From CAZNHL01 sp964572965 (GTDB lineage Bacteria > Bacteroidota > Bacteroidia > Cytophagales > UBA9547): DNA of 47,534 nt. Each line of letters starts with the position of its first letter. Within the stretch, counting starts at the first letter, position 1. Where the stretch lies: assembly GCA_964572965.1 (NCBI GenBank), contig CAZNHL010000030.1, forward strand, positions 1 through 47,534. The letters are read 5' to 3'. Shown here one piece after another: positions 35,801 to 42,397 of the stretch. Both the position numbers and the translations under genes were made by a program. The notes below the pieces were generated by a model. That model was given only the letters and a program-made list of their open reading frames with translations, was not told the origin of the DNA and did no database searches.

Positions 35801-35884
35801 TGTTTTTTGCGCCCAGCTTGTAAAGCAAATAAGCGAGAGTAGGGCGCCATAGCTTAATGTTTGAAAAAAAGTAATGTGTTTCAT
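32813..35884 (-). CDS. Secreted M4 (thermolysin-like) metalloprotease with T9SS tail
   Basis: 1023 residues from the ATG at 35884. Signal peptide MKHITFFQTLSYGALLSLICFTSWA. FTP/PepSY-type propeptide (about 90-290; THVRLVQKYKGLKVYDSEISVHF). Catalytic domain (about 300-620) with zinc motif HEMTH (H441, E442, H445), third ligand in INESMADIFG (E465) and the late histidine in HGGVHINSGIPNWAFY, all intact. Then a beta-propeller-like region (about 640-930; TolB-like words VAVSKDGNRIAAITYD, IEWSYDGESLVYD, PSFNKNDTRVAFTT) and a type A T9SS tail (TIYPNPVKDELSI ... VSTHKFIKY). Its ATG lies one base after the stop codon of a small secreted protein gene that may encode its inhibitor. Confidence 0.93.
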   Translation of the reverse strand: MKHITFFQTLSYGALLSLICFTSWAQKTSFDVKQHKDTVLNKTELKAIPIDGSLIKKDNAQQKSYGNIKNSITAATASGLRKSNETETVYSKESGLPIFISTPTNTVSARLSSPDDVKQACYNYLNSISSVTRIANPKRDFDVKHVEKDEIGKTHVRLVQKYKGLKVYDSEISVHFNRSDIAETFNGNYYVITQAVDTIPQVSPEKAVATVISDISAKTTYRALSKEEKELLDYTGPVVDTVIYEVQQPVRNYVLAYHISIYPNLLENWDYFVDARTGTVIKSLKKSCHADGPRTATATDLNNVSRSINTYMEGSGYLLYDASRPMYNVSTQNGAIMTLDANNTFGNNFKVQMVSSSNNGWTNKTAVSAHYNAGRAYDYFRIAHGRNSIDGNGGSIISVINQVDEDGSALDNAYWNGKAMFYGNGNVGFKPLAGSMDVAGHEMTHGVVQNTANLKYEGESGAINESMADIFGCMMDSTNWLIGEHVVKTNVFTSGALRSLSDPHNGGNSLSDNGYQPRHMNEKYTGTGDHGGVHINSGIPNWAFYKFAIALNSKRNASRIFYRALTIYLTASSKFIDLRIAVIQAAKDLYGNSSNEATQAAIAFDAVGITDGTGGVYTSTLPTNPGVEYLLSYDTDGSHTDGLYRSSPTATNFKALLTKTVYNKPSVTDDGEGCVLVGTDKRLYAINADPSKPLNLTTLQNQAIWSSVAVSKDGNRIAAITYDKDTSIYVYDFDKAQWARFSLYNPTFTQGVKSAGPIYADAIEWSYDGESLVYDCFNRITNTNGSNIEYWDINIIKVWDKSQNNFADGEIVKLFNNLDVGESIGNPTFSKNSPYVLAFDYIDEDDDVYGIVGLDIEKNSLELIAVNNTIGWPSFNKNDTRVAFTTIDGGGNYDINYVTLNADKISSNKVQTKLIDNAQWPVYYTVGFRDITSDLVDDKIETRETTIYPNPVKDELSIRLSDNKTTSADIEVYNQIGQLVLKSTTHKTGDEVIKINVHSLTEGLYFLTIRDGNSVSTHKFIKY

Positions 35885-35885
35885 T

Positions 35886-36296
35886 TTATCTGTTGACAAT
35901 AGTGATTACTTCATTATATAGATTTTCTATCTTCTCAGGTACTATAAAAGTCTTATCTCCCCAAGTATATTTTCTCGAATTACCACCACAGTATATTACA
36001 AGAAACTTATACATATTTGATGGCTGAGCAAAAGCATCTGTCGTCTTGTAGATCTGTTGAGCTTTTGACTGGATTTTCCTGAATTCTTTTTTCTTTATCT
36101 GTACGCCGGCAGAATAACTGATGTCAGTTAAGCCGCTGCCCTTTGCAGCAGTATTTTTGGTAACCTTAAAAACAGTTATATTACCCGTGATACCTCCACC
36201 TTTACCCACTACCACACTATCCACCTTTTGTGAAAATGATATCAAAGGAATAAATATAGCTAAAAATATAACTATTAAGCACTTACGGTTTGACAT
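35886..36296 (-). CDS. Small secreted protein, candidate emfourin-like M4 protease inhibitor
   Basis: 136 residues. Signal peptide MSNRKCLIVIFLAIFIPLISFS (1-22), mature part about 114 residues. Seen: an early GKGGGITGNITVFKV, a mid helix FRKIQSKAQQIYKT, then PSNMYKFLVIYCGG...RKYTWGD and a closing helix VPEKIENLYNEVITIV. Emfourins (M4in), small inhibitors of M4 proteases encoded next to protealysin genes, have the same order: GG-x-aG, a helix, pD-x-Y strand, a strand with polar turn, and a final P-x-x-L helix. Sequence identity is not high by eye, so this is a family hypothesis. Stop codon TAA and protease ATG are separated by one base, indicating translational coupling. Known emfourins lack a signal peptide as far as I recall; this one has one, matching the exported protease. 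Confidence 0.6.
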   Translation of the reverse strand: MSNRKCLIVIFLAIFIPLISFSQKVDSVVVGKGGGITGNITVFKVTKNTAAKGSGLTDISYSAGVQIKKKEFRKIQSKAQQIYKTTDAFAQPSNMYKFLVIYCGGNSRKYTWGDKTFIVPEKIENLYNEVITIVNR

Positions 36297-36302
36297 ATAC
36301 TT

Positions 36303-36340
36303 CTATAAAAAGAGCGCTGGCAGTCCTGTACTGTCAGCGC
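36303..36340 (-). terminator. Terminator after the zeta-toxin module
   Basis: Stem GCGCTGGCAG / CTGTCAGCGC with a 7-base loop; on the minus strand it is followed by CTCTTTTTA. It shares the CGCTG...CAGCG core with the thiolase terminator at 37213. Confidence 0.8.
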
Positions 36341-36356
36341 TTCAAATTTTATTATT

Positions 36357-36425
36357 TTTTCTGATATTACAATAGCTCGAAAATACCAAAGCCTTTCACA
36401 AGCATCTCCAACTTTCACCAGTCCT
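36357..36425 (-). repeat. Cassette-end repeat, copy B (after the zeta-toxin module)
   Basis: TTTTCTGATA (36357-36366), then TTACAATAGCTCGAAAATAC and C at 36387, then ACAAGCA and TTTCACCA. The 21-base core 36367-36387 differs at one base from the 3' end of the thiolase gene (37268-37288). It lies between the small ORF and its terminator and has no open frame of its own. Confidence 0.7.
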
Positions 36426-36578
36426 TTATTCAGGCTTAATTTTAACTATTTTATTATTACGCAATACCACAAGCTCACTATTATGTGCCTTTTTGAAATC
36501 AATCAATTTATCGTAAGCCTTTTCAAGTCCTTTAAGGATTTTACTTTTTTCTTCCTTTTGTATTTCAATTGTTGTCAT
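36426..36578 (-). CDS. 50-codon ORF overlapping the zeta-toxin gene (possible antitoxin or accessory protein)
   Basis: 50 residues, too short for most gene callers: begins MTTIEIQKEEKSKIL, has a charged helical middle (GLEKAYDKLIDFKKAHN) and ends in beta-type sequence SELVVLRNNKIVKIKPE. The ATG (36576-36578) lies 11 bases inside the end of the kinase gene in another frame, a 14-base overlap that suggests translational coupling. The only gene sharing its transcript is the kinase. Small helical partners encoded beside zeta-like kinases often act as antitoxins, though classic epsilon antitoxins are upstream and about 90 residues, so this is only a candidate. Confidence 0.65.
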   Translation of the reverse strand: MTTIEIQKEEKSKILKGLEKAYDKLIDFKKAHNSELVVLRNNKIVKIKPE

Positions 36579-37149
36579 AATAGCTTTTTAATAGATTAAA
36601 TTTCTCTGCATTTACAACGCTTAACACCCCATCTGCCTGCTTATCTGCCAAAAGCTCATGTTGTCCTTCGGAGTTGTCAAAAATAAGTGCTCCATCAACT
36701 ATTGGCAAATAAATATCAAACAAGTTTATGATACCTCTGGTAAATCTTCTTTCGATAATATTAGGTTCGATATTGTGGCCACCTTCTAAAACTCTTATTT
36801 TTACACGTTCTTTCGCTAAGTCTGCATTCTGCAGCCAGAAGAATAGAAGGGTTACTCTATATCCTTGATTTTTAGCTTTTAAAATTTTGGTTTTATAGCT
36901 TTTTGTGGATAGGGTTGTTTCAAATGCAAAATCCTCATTTTTCGATAAAAGTTCATTTATCCTGTTCAACATAATCCGCCCTGCCTCAACAGTAACCTTT
37001 TCTGGTTGGAAGGGAGATAACCCTTTTGCAATTTCATCGGCATTCACAAACTCTTTACACTCTAGAATTTCAGGCAAAATAGTAAATGATGCGGTGGTTT
37101 TCCCTGCTCCATTACAACCTGCAATTATGTAAAGTTTCTTTTCCTGCAT
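36565..37149 (-). CDS. Zeta-toxin-like P-loop kinase
   Basis: 194 residues. Walker A GCNGAGKTT (11-19) after YIIA, then the conserved acidic word EFVNADEIAKGLSP (D38), FETTLST (about 76-82), VTLLFFWLQNADLAKERVKIRV and a basic RRFTRGI stretch, the usual order in zeta-type kinases. Family toxins phosphorylate UDP-sugars of cell-wall synthesis; many short chromosomal members of this size have unknown substrates. The gene overlaps a 50-codon ORF downstream by 14 bases. It lies between thiolase and a protease module, bounded by repeats B and the thiolase end. Confidence 0.88.
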   Translation of the reverse strand: MQEKKLYIIAGCNGAGKTTASFTILPEILECKEFVNADEIAKGLSPFQPEKVTVEAGRIMLNRINELLSKNEDFAFETTLSTKSYKTKILKAKNQGYRVTLLFFWLQNADLAKERVKIRVLEGGHNIEPNIIERRFTRGIINLFDIYLPIVDGALIFDNSEGQHELLADKQADGVLSVVNAEKFNLLKSYYDNN

Positions 37150-37177
37150 AACAGAAGCTTTAGAATGGTTCCAAGGG

Positions 37178-37193
37178 GAATGCCCCTAAGGTT
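37178..37193. other. Small hairpin in the leader of the zeta-toxin gene
   Basis: AGGGG-AATG-CCCCT, a G/C-rich five-base-pair stem with a four-base loop, about 30 bases upstream of the kinase start. It may be a folded leader or a small palindromic repeat. Confidence 0.35.
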
Positions 37194-37212
37194 AAAAATA
37201 CAAAATATTAAA

Positions 37213-37246
37213 TAAAAAACGCTGACAAGTTAAACCTGCCAGCGTT
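37213..37246 (-). terminator. Thiolase terminator
   Basis: On the minus strand AACGCTG...CAGCGTT followed by TTTTTA, 22 bases after the thiolase stop codon. Confidence 0.75.
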
Positions 37247-37267
37247 CTTTATTTAATATTCTAAGAC

Positions 37268-37288
37268 TTACAATAGCTCAAAAATACC
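37268..37288 (-). repeat. Cassette-end repeat, copy C (inside the thiolase 3' end)
   Basis: TTACAATAGCTCAAAAATAC plus C, encoding the thiolase end G-I-F-E-L-L-stop on the minus strand. It matches copy B in 20 of 21 bases and copy A in 17 of 21. Confidence 0.7.
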
Positions 37289-38443
37289 CGCAGCACCCTG
37301 TCCGGTACCAACGCACATAGACACCAGTCCATATTTCTCGTTTCGTCTTTTCATTTCACTGAACAACTGAACTGAAAGTTTTGCTCCTGTACAACCCAGT
37401 GGGTGACCCAAAGCAATGGCACCTCCGTTTACATTTACTTTTGCAGGATCAAGTCCTACTTCACGGATTACCGCTAAAGACTGAGAAGCAAATGCTTCGT
37501 TCAATTCAGTAACACCGATATCGCCAACTTTCAAACCAGCTCTTTTCAATGCCTTCGGAATAGCATCTATTGGCCCGATACCCATGATACGCGGTTCAAC
37601 ACCAGCAACACCATATGAAACCAGACGAGCAATCGGCTCAAGATTATGTTCTTTCATAAATTTTTCTGAAACAACCATCACAAAAGCTGCGCCATCCGAA
37701 GTCTGAGAAGAGTTACCCGCAGTTACAGAACCTGTAGCACTGAAAACAGGCTTCAGCTTAGCCAATGCCTCAATAGAAGTATCAGCCCTTGGGCCTTCGT
37801 CAGTATCAACTACAAACTCTCGTGTTTTCTTTTTGTTTTTTTCATCAAGGAAGGTTTCTGTAATCTTGATCGGAACAATCTGATCTTTGAAATAACCATT
37901 CTTGATAGCATTGGCAGCACGTTTATGGGATTCCAATGAGAATGCATCCTGGTCTTCGCGACTTACTTTATAAACTTTAGCCACTTCCTCAGCAGTAAGT
38001 CCCATACCCCAATAGTAATCGGCATGTGATTTTACCAGGTCAAGGTTTGGAACAATTTTCCAGCCACCGAAGGGGATCGGACTCATTGTTTCAACACCAC
38101 CGGCAATAATGCAATCGGCATGGCCTGCTTCAATTTTTGCACTTGCCATTGCAATGGTTTCAAGCCCTGAAGCACAGTATCTGTTTACTGTTACTCCGGG
38201 AACTTTCACCGTATTCAATCCCATCAGAGAAACCATACGGCCGATATTTAATCCTTGCTCCGCTTCCGGAGTAGCATTACCGACGATTACATCATCGATT
38301 AAATCTTTATCAATATTCGGAACAGAAGCAACCAGGTGCTTGATTACATCTGACGCCAAATCGTCTGCTCTGTAGAAACGGAAAGCTCCTCTTGGGGCTT
38401 TCCCAACTGCTGAACGGTAACCTGCTACAATATATGCTTTCAT
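37268..38443 (-). CDS. fadA: Acetyl-CoA C-acyltransferase (3-ketoacyl-CoA thiolase)
   Basis: 391 residues; last step of beta-oxidation, cytosolic. Seen: acyl-enzyme cysteine in VNRYCASGLE (C90), NGGAIALGHPLGCTGA with H347, and the second active cysteine in SMCVGTGQGAAGIFE (C377). Full family length. It lies downstream of the FadN-type gene in the same direction, with a four-helix-bundle gene inserted between, so it probably belongs to a fad operon. Its 3' end has near-identical copies downstream (repeats A and B). Confidence 0.95.
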   Translation of the reverse strand: MKAYIVAGYRSAVGKAPRGAFRFYRADDLASDVIKHLVASVPNIDKDLIDDVIVGNATPEAEQGLNIGRMVSLMGLNTVKVPGVTVNRYCASGLETIAMASAKIEAGHADCIIAGGVETMSPIPFGGWKIVPNLDLVKSHADYYWGMGLTAEEVAKVYKVSREDQDAFSLESHKRAANAIKNGYFKDQIVPIKITETFLDEKNKKKTREFVVDTDEGPRADTSIEALAKLKPVFSATGSVTAGNSSQTSDGAAFVMVVSEKFMKEHNLEPIARLVSYGVAGVEPRIMGIGPIDAIPKALKRAGLKVGDIGVTELNEAFASQSLAVIREVGLDPAKVNVNGGAIALGHPLGCTGAKLSVQLFSEMKRRNEKYGLVSMCVGTGQGAAGIFELL

Positions 38444-38447
38444 AACT

Positions 38448-38828
38448 TTAGTTTTGAGTCTTGAGTAATGAGTCTTGAGTTAAAAGGGATGATTTCAAAC
38501 TATAGATCATCTTTTGGATTTCAACCAGAGAGTCTATGAGATCCTGATATTCTTCCTCTTTTATGTAATTTAAGTTTTTTGATATTTCAACCTGCGTTTC
38601 CAGTTCATAAGCAGAACCGTAAGCCATACTAAGAAAATTAACGAACTCTTTAGAAGAATTTCGCCCGGCACCTTCAGCAATATTGGAAGCAATAGATACC
38701 GCCGCCCTCTGCATTTGACTAATTAGGCCAAATTTTTCTGTTGTAGGAATATGCTCCGTTACTTTATATACTTTAGTAGCTAAAGCAACTGCTTTCTGCC
38801 AGACTTTTAATTCTCTAAATCTATTCAT
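38448..38828 (-). CDS. Four-helix bundle protein (S23/IVP family), in a repeat-bounded insertion
   Basis: 126 residues. Seen: the family words FRELKVWQKAVALATKVY and FGLISQMQRAAVSIASNIAEGAGR, then EFVNFLSMAYGSAYELETQ and a final helix. This family was first found in 23S rRNA intervening sequences and is related to the Avd protein of diversity-generating retroelements. Its role outside rRNA is unclear. The last residues (LLTQDSLLKTQN) are encoded by the right-hand repeat, so the tail comes from the element boundary. It sits in the fad operon, 4 bases upstream of thiolase. Confidence 0.9.
   Translation of the reverse strand: MNRFRELKVWQKAVALATKVYKVTEHIPTTEKFGLISQMQRAAVSIASNIAEGAGRNSSKEFVNFLSMAYGSAYELETQVEISKNLNYIKEEEYQDLIDSLVEIQKMIYSLKSSLLTQDSLLKTQN
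38457..38480. repeat. Boundary repeat of the four-helix-bundle element, copy 1
   Basis: A 24-nt sequence beginning AGTCTTGAGTAATGAGTC. It is identical to 38843-38866. It overlaps the 3' end of the four-helix-bundle gene. Confidence 0.85.
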
Positions 38829-38842
38829 TTTCTTTAGTGATT

Positions 38843-38866
38843 AGTCTTGAGTAATGAGTCTTGAGT
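38843..38866. repeat. Boundary repeat of the four-helix-bundle element, copy 2
   Basis: 24 bases identical and in direct orientation to 38457-38480, 14 bases before the four-helix-bundle start codon. Confidence 0.85.
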
Positions 38867-38950
38867 TGCTCACGATAAATTTCTACTAACAACTCTGTTA
38901 AACACTGATATTTGTTTTGTCAATAAGTTTTGGCGTTCATCCTTCTCACG

Positions 38951-38974
38951 ACTCACTACTCATGACTCAAGACT
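38951..38974. repeat. Boundary repeat of the four-helix-bundle element, inverted copy 3
   Basis: ACTCACTACTCATGACTCAA plus GACT; against the reverse complement of copies 1 and 2 it matches in 21 of 24 bases. It borders the FadN-type stop codon. Confidence 0.8.
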
Positions 38975-41378
38975 AATTTCTAAGTGGCTTACCCGTATTC
39001 AGCATATGTTGAATTCTCTCAACCGTTTTACGTTGGCCTGTCAAAGAAACAAATGCTTCTCTTTCAAGATCCAGCAAATATTGTTCAGATACCAATGTAG
39101 GCTGAGACAAATCGCCACCGCACATTACATAGCCTAATTTTTCAGAAATAAATTTATCATATTCTGAAATATAATTGCCTGAGTACATGGTATTTGCTCC
39201 GGCATAAACCATACCCAACCCTTGTTTTCCAAGTACACGGATATCGTTGCGCGGTGCCGGTTGTGTATAGCCTGCATCTGCCAGTTTGATTGCCATATTT
39301 TTAGCCTCTGAAATCTGACGGTTCTTGTTAAGTACAATCTGATCCCCTCTGCGTAAGAAACCTAGATCAAAAGTTTCCTGTCCTGAAGTAGAAACCTTGG
39401 CCATACCAATTGTCAGGAAAGCATTTTGCAAAGCGTTAAGCTCAATGTCACCTTTTTCAAGTGCATCTGAAAAGCGCATTGTCATTTCTTTTGTACCGCC
39501 ACCTGCAGGGATCAGACCAACACCAAATTCAACAAGACCCATATAAGTCTCAGCAGCCGCTACTACGCGGTCAGCATGCAAGCTCATTTCACAACCTCCT
39601 CCCAAAGTAAGCGAGTGCGGCGCTACTACTACAGGAATTGAAGAATAACGTGCACGCATCATTGTATTCTGGAATGAACGTACCATGAAGTCGATTTCAT
39701 CATACTCCTGTTCGAAAGCGTACATCAGTAAAAGCGCAAGGTTTGCGCCGGCAGAGAAGTTTGCGCCTTCGTTGGCAATTACCAATCCTCTGAAATCCTT
39801 TTCAGCAATACCGATAGATTTATTGATGCCATCTACCACTTCGCTTCCAAGGGTATTCATTTTTGAGTGGAACTCAAGGTTTACGATACCATCACCGATA
39901 TCGATCAGTGTAGCACCGGCATTGCCCCATACTTTCTTAGTCGCACGCAAGGTGTCAAGTAAGATGAAGCCTTCAGTACCAGGAATTACTTTGTATGATT
40001 TAGAAGGAATGTCATAGTATTTACGTTTTCCGTCTTCTACTTTGTAGAACGTTTTGTTTCCGGCAGCAAGCATGTCATAAACCCACTGAGCAGGTTTTTT
40101 GCCTGCTTCTTCCATTTTGGCAATTGATTTCTCAAGACCCAAAGCATCCCATGTTTCAAACGGACCTAATTCCCATCCGAAACCAGCTGAAATAGCGGCA
40201 TCGATGCGGTATAGCTCATCAGAGATTTCAGGAATACGGAATGAAACGTATTTGAACAGACCGAAGAATGTTTTGCGGTAGAATTCACCGGCTTTATCGG
40301 TTCCGGCAACCAATACCTTGAAACGGTCTTTCAGGTTATCGATAGTTTTGGTTGCTTCCAGCGTAGCAAATTTTACTTTTTGCTGCGGAGCATATTCCAA
40401 AGTTTTCAGGTTAAGCGCATGAATCTCAGATTTGCCGCCTTCACCTTTTATTTTCTTATAAAAGCCCTGACCGGTTTTATCTCCCAACCATTTATTTTCA
40501 CCCAGTTTTACCAATACTTCAGGCAGTTTGAAGAGTTCTCTGCCTTCATCATTTGGCAGACCTGCATATAAGTTATTGGCAACGTTGATCAGCGTATCAA
40601 GACCAACCACATCACCTGTACGGAAAGTAGCCGATTTTGCATGGCCGATTACAGGGCCGGTTAATTTATCAACTTCTTCTACTGTAAGACCCATTTCCAA
40701 TGTAGTCGCAAGAATCTCCATAATTCCATAGATTCCGACACGGTTGGCAATGAATGCAGGTGTGTCTTTACACAAAACAGTTGTTTTGCCAAGGAACATG
40801 TCACCATAGTGCATCAGGAAATCTACCAGTTTCGGATCTGTGAAAGTAGAAGGAACAATCTCCAGCAGTTTCAGGTAACGCGGAGGGTTAAAGAAGTGAG
40901 CAATACAGAAGTTCTTTTTGAAATCATCACTTCTGCCTTCCGCCATTTGCTGAATAGGAATACCGGAAGTATTTGAAGTAACAATAGTGCCTTCCTTACG
41001 GAACTGCTCTACTTTTTCAAAAACTACTTTTTTAATAGCAAGGTTTTCAACAACAACCTCAACGATCCAGTCAACACTGGCAATATCCTTCATGTTGTCA
41101 TCGAAGTTGCCGGTTTTGATACGGGAAGCAAAAGCTTTACTGTATAGAGGAGCAGGGTTAGAGTTAATAGCTGCTGTTAATGCATCATTCACAATTCTGT
41201 TTCTGACAGCCTTACTCTCAAGCGTCAAACCTTTAGCTGCTTCCTGCGGAGTAGGTTCTTTAGGAACGATATCCAACAAAAGAACTTCCACTCCGATGTT
41301 AGCGAAGTGACAAGCAATACGAGAACCCATTACTCCTGAGCCCAGTACCGCTACTTTTTTGATCGTTTTATTGCTCAT
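38973..41378 (-). CDS. fadN: 3-hydroxyacyl-CoA dehydrogenase / enoyl-CoA hydratase (FadN type)
   Basis: 801 residues; two steps of beta-oxidation in one cytosolic protein. The N-terminal half is the NAD-dependent dehydrogenase (GSGVMGSRIACHFANIG at 13-29, NTSGIPIQQMAE, FCIAHFFNPPRYLKLLEIVP, FIANRVG, then the C-terminal dehydrogenase domain). The C-terminal part is a crotonase fold (LVIANEGANFSAGANL, then LGGGCEMSLHADRVVAAAETYMGLVEFGVGLIPAGGG). Dehydrogenase first, hydratase second is the order in Bacillus FadN and opposite to E. coli FadB. It pairs with thiolase downstream, separated by the four-helix-bundle element. Confidence 0.94.
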   Translation of the reverse strand: MSNKTIKKVAVLGSGVMGSRIACHFANIGVEVLLLDIVPKEPTPQEAAKGLTLESKAVRNRIVNDALTAAINSNPAPLYSKAFASRIKTGNFDDNMKDIASVDWIVEVVVENLAIKKVVFEKVEQFRKEGTIVTSNTSGIPIQQMAEGRSDDFKKNFCIAHFFNPPRYLKLLEIVPSTFTDPKLVDFLMHYGDMFLGKTTVLCKDTPAFIANRVGIYGIMEILATTLEMGLTVEEVDKLTGPVIGHAKSATFRTGDVVGLDTLINVANNLYAGLPNDEGRELFKLPEVLVKLGENKWLGDKTGQGFYKKIKGEGGKSEIHALNLKTLEYAPQQKVKFATLEATKTIDNLKDRFKVLVAGTDKAGEFYRKTFFGLFKYVSFRIPEISDELYRIDAAISAGFGWELGPFETWDALGLEKSIAKMEEAGKKPAQWVYDMLAAGNKTFYKVEDGKRKYYDIPSKSYKVIPGTEGFILLDTLRATKKVWGNAGATLIDIGDGIVNLEFHSKMNTLGSEVVDGINKSIGIAEKDFRGLVIANEGANFSAGANLALLLMYAFEQEYDEIDFMVRSFQNTMMRARYSSIPVVVAPHSLTLGGGCEMSLHADRVVAAAETYMGLVEFGVGLIPAGGGTKEMTMRFSDALEKGDIELNALQNAFLTIGMAKVSTSGQETFDLGFLRRGDQIVLNKNRQISEAKNMAIKLADAGYTQPAPRNDIRVLGKQGLGMVYAGANTMYSGNYISEYDKFISEKLGYVMCGGDLSQPTLVSEQYLLDLEREAFVSLTGQRKTVERIQHMLNTGKPLRN

Positions 41379-41516
41379 GCTTTTAAATATTGATATAGAG
41401 AACCCCTTTTAAAAAAGTACCAGAAAAAACCAGGCCAATCTTTCCTTTGAGTACGAAAGGACTGCCTTTTTGTTGTTTAAACTTAGAATCGTATTTGTAA
41501 AAATTTTCAAAAAATA

Positions 41517-41549
41517 AATATGCTTAAGGAAAGACCCTTAAGCATATTT
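41517..41549 (-). terminator. Intrinsic terminator of the YbjN-domain gene
   Basis: Inverted repeat AAATATGCTTAAGG / CCTTAAGCATATTT, including the YbjN gene's stop codon, followed on the minus strand by ATTTTTTG. Confidence 0.8.
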
Positions 41550-41948
41550 ATTTTGAAGGTAATCGTCATACTCATCAGCATAGTTTCCTACCCTGTTAAA
41601 CATAGCGAAAATCTCATCTTCACTCAAACCATCCAGTTCTCTGATCGATTTTGCATAAACTTTACCGTTATGCAGAGTCATGGCAGTTCCGAATAATTTG
41701 TGATTAATTTCCAGAAGTTCTTTATAAAAGCCTTCTACATTTTTTTCGGGTATATGATACACTGGCGCAAGTATCTGGATATAACCGTACTTTTCTCCTT
41801 CTACCTTCCATATATCAATCCAGATTTTTGCCGACCCTTTTTTAAGATCATACTGCCCGGGTTTTTGTCCCTTACAAAGCAATGGGTCTACCCCAAGTCT
41901 TTTGATTACATTTTCGATAAGCTCGTAGTAATGCTCGAGTGCTTCCAT
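41538..41948 (-). CDS. YbjN-domain (CesT-like) protein
   Basis: 136 residues. ALEHYYELIENVIKRLGVDP, WIDIWKVEGEKYGYIQILAPVYHIP, EGFYKELLEINHKLFGTAMTLHNGKVYAKSIREL and a final helix match the YbjN/type III chaperone-like fold. Function in the cell unknown; relatives act as chaperones or affect stress and motility. The frame is open to a TTG at 41984, but a good promoter -7 element lies there, so the ATG at 41948 is chosen. Its neighbours are acyl-CoA genes but it has its own promoter and terminator. Confidence 0.82.
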   Translation of the reverse strand: MEALEHYYELIENVIKRLGVDPLLCKGQKPGQYDLKKGSAKIWIDIWKVEGEKYGYIQILAPVYHIPEKNVEGFYKELLEINHKLFGTAMTLHNGKVYAKSIRELDGLSEDEIFAMFNRVGNYADEYDDYLQNKYA

Positions 41949-41981
41949 TACATCAACATTTTTGGTAATAAAATTATTGAC

Positions 41982-42011
41982 CAAATATACAAAAGTCCTG
42001 TTTTACACAAA
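41982..42011 (-). promoter_or_regulatory. Promoter of the YbjN-domain gene
   Basis: On the minus strand TTTG (42011-42008), an 18-base spacer and TATATTTG (41989-41982): near-perfect fit to TTTG-N19-TAnnTTTG. The leader to ATG 41948 would be about 27 bases. Confidence 0.7.
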
Positions 42012-42014
42012 TAA

Positions 42015-42269
42015 TCATGCACCAAGCTTTTGAATTAAGTCTACATACTTCTGTTTTGCTTCATCTTTAGTCAGCCCTTTTAAAGCCTCCCAGGCACCAT
42101 ATTTGGCCTTTCCAACAAGATCAAAAGGGTTAGTGGGTGCATCAATATTCACATCTCCATCAGTAGCCTGCTTATATAAACCATAGATAGCCAACAGGTT
42201 ATCATTAGACTGATTTGGCAAGCTTTTAGACTTTGCTAATGCTTCTTCAAAAAGTTTTTGTAATTCCAT
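42015..42269 (-). CDS. Acyl-CoA-binding protein (ACBP)
   Basis: 84 residues, the size of eukaryotic ACBP. Seen: MELQKLFEEALAKSKSLP, NDNLLAIYGLYKQATDGDVN, FDLVGKAKYGAWEALKGLTKDEAKQKYVDLIQKLG, with the ligand-site residues Y (LYKQAT), K (KAKY) and W (GAW) in place. It carries long-chain acyl-CoA in the cytosol. The frame extends 24 codons up but the ATG at 42269 gives the canonical N-terminus. It is divergent from the acyl-CoA synthetase gene, a fitting neighbour. Confidence 0.93.
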   Translation of the reverse strand: MELQKLFEEALAKSKSLPNQSNDNLLAIYGLYKQATDGDVNIDAPTNPFDLVGKAKYGAWEALKGLTKDEAKQKYVDLIQKLGA

Positions 42270-42397
42270 GGTAGTAATTGTTTCTAAGTCAATATTTTTA
42301 CACTGGCTATATACGCGAGTATCTGTAAAATGGTCAGTCAAAAATAACTTTTAAATAACTGGTTCGTTAAAAACAGTAATTTTTCAATTCTATAATC

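Larger units (their letters stand above)
38457..38974 (-). mobile_element. IVS-like element carrying the four-helix-bundle gene
   Basis: About 518 bases between the FadN-type gene and thiolase. Its outer ends (38457-38480 and 38951-38974) are inverted copies with 21 of 24 matches, and a third identical copy precedes the ORF. A transcript could pair the two ends, much like the closing stem of 23S intervening sequences. The FadN stop codon touches the outer edge. Confidence 0.6.

Noticed and set aside
38457..38974. Boundary repeats of the four-helix-bundle element as a CRISPR array.
   Set aside because: Only two direct copies and one inverted one, unequal spacing, a gene between them and no cas genes.
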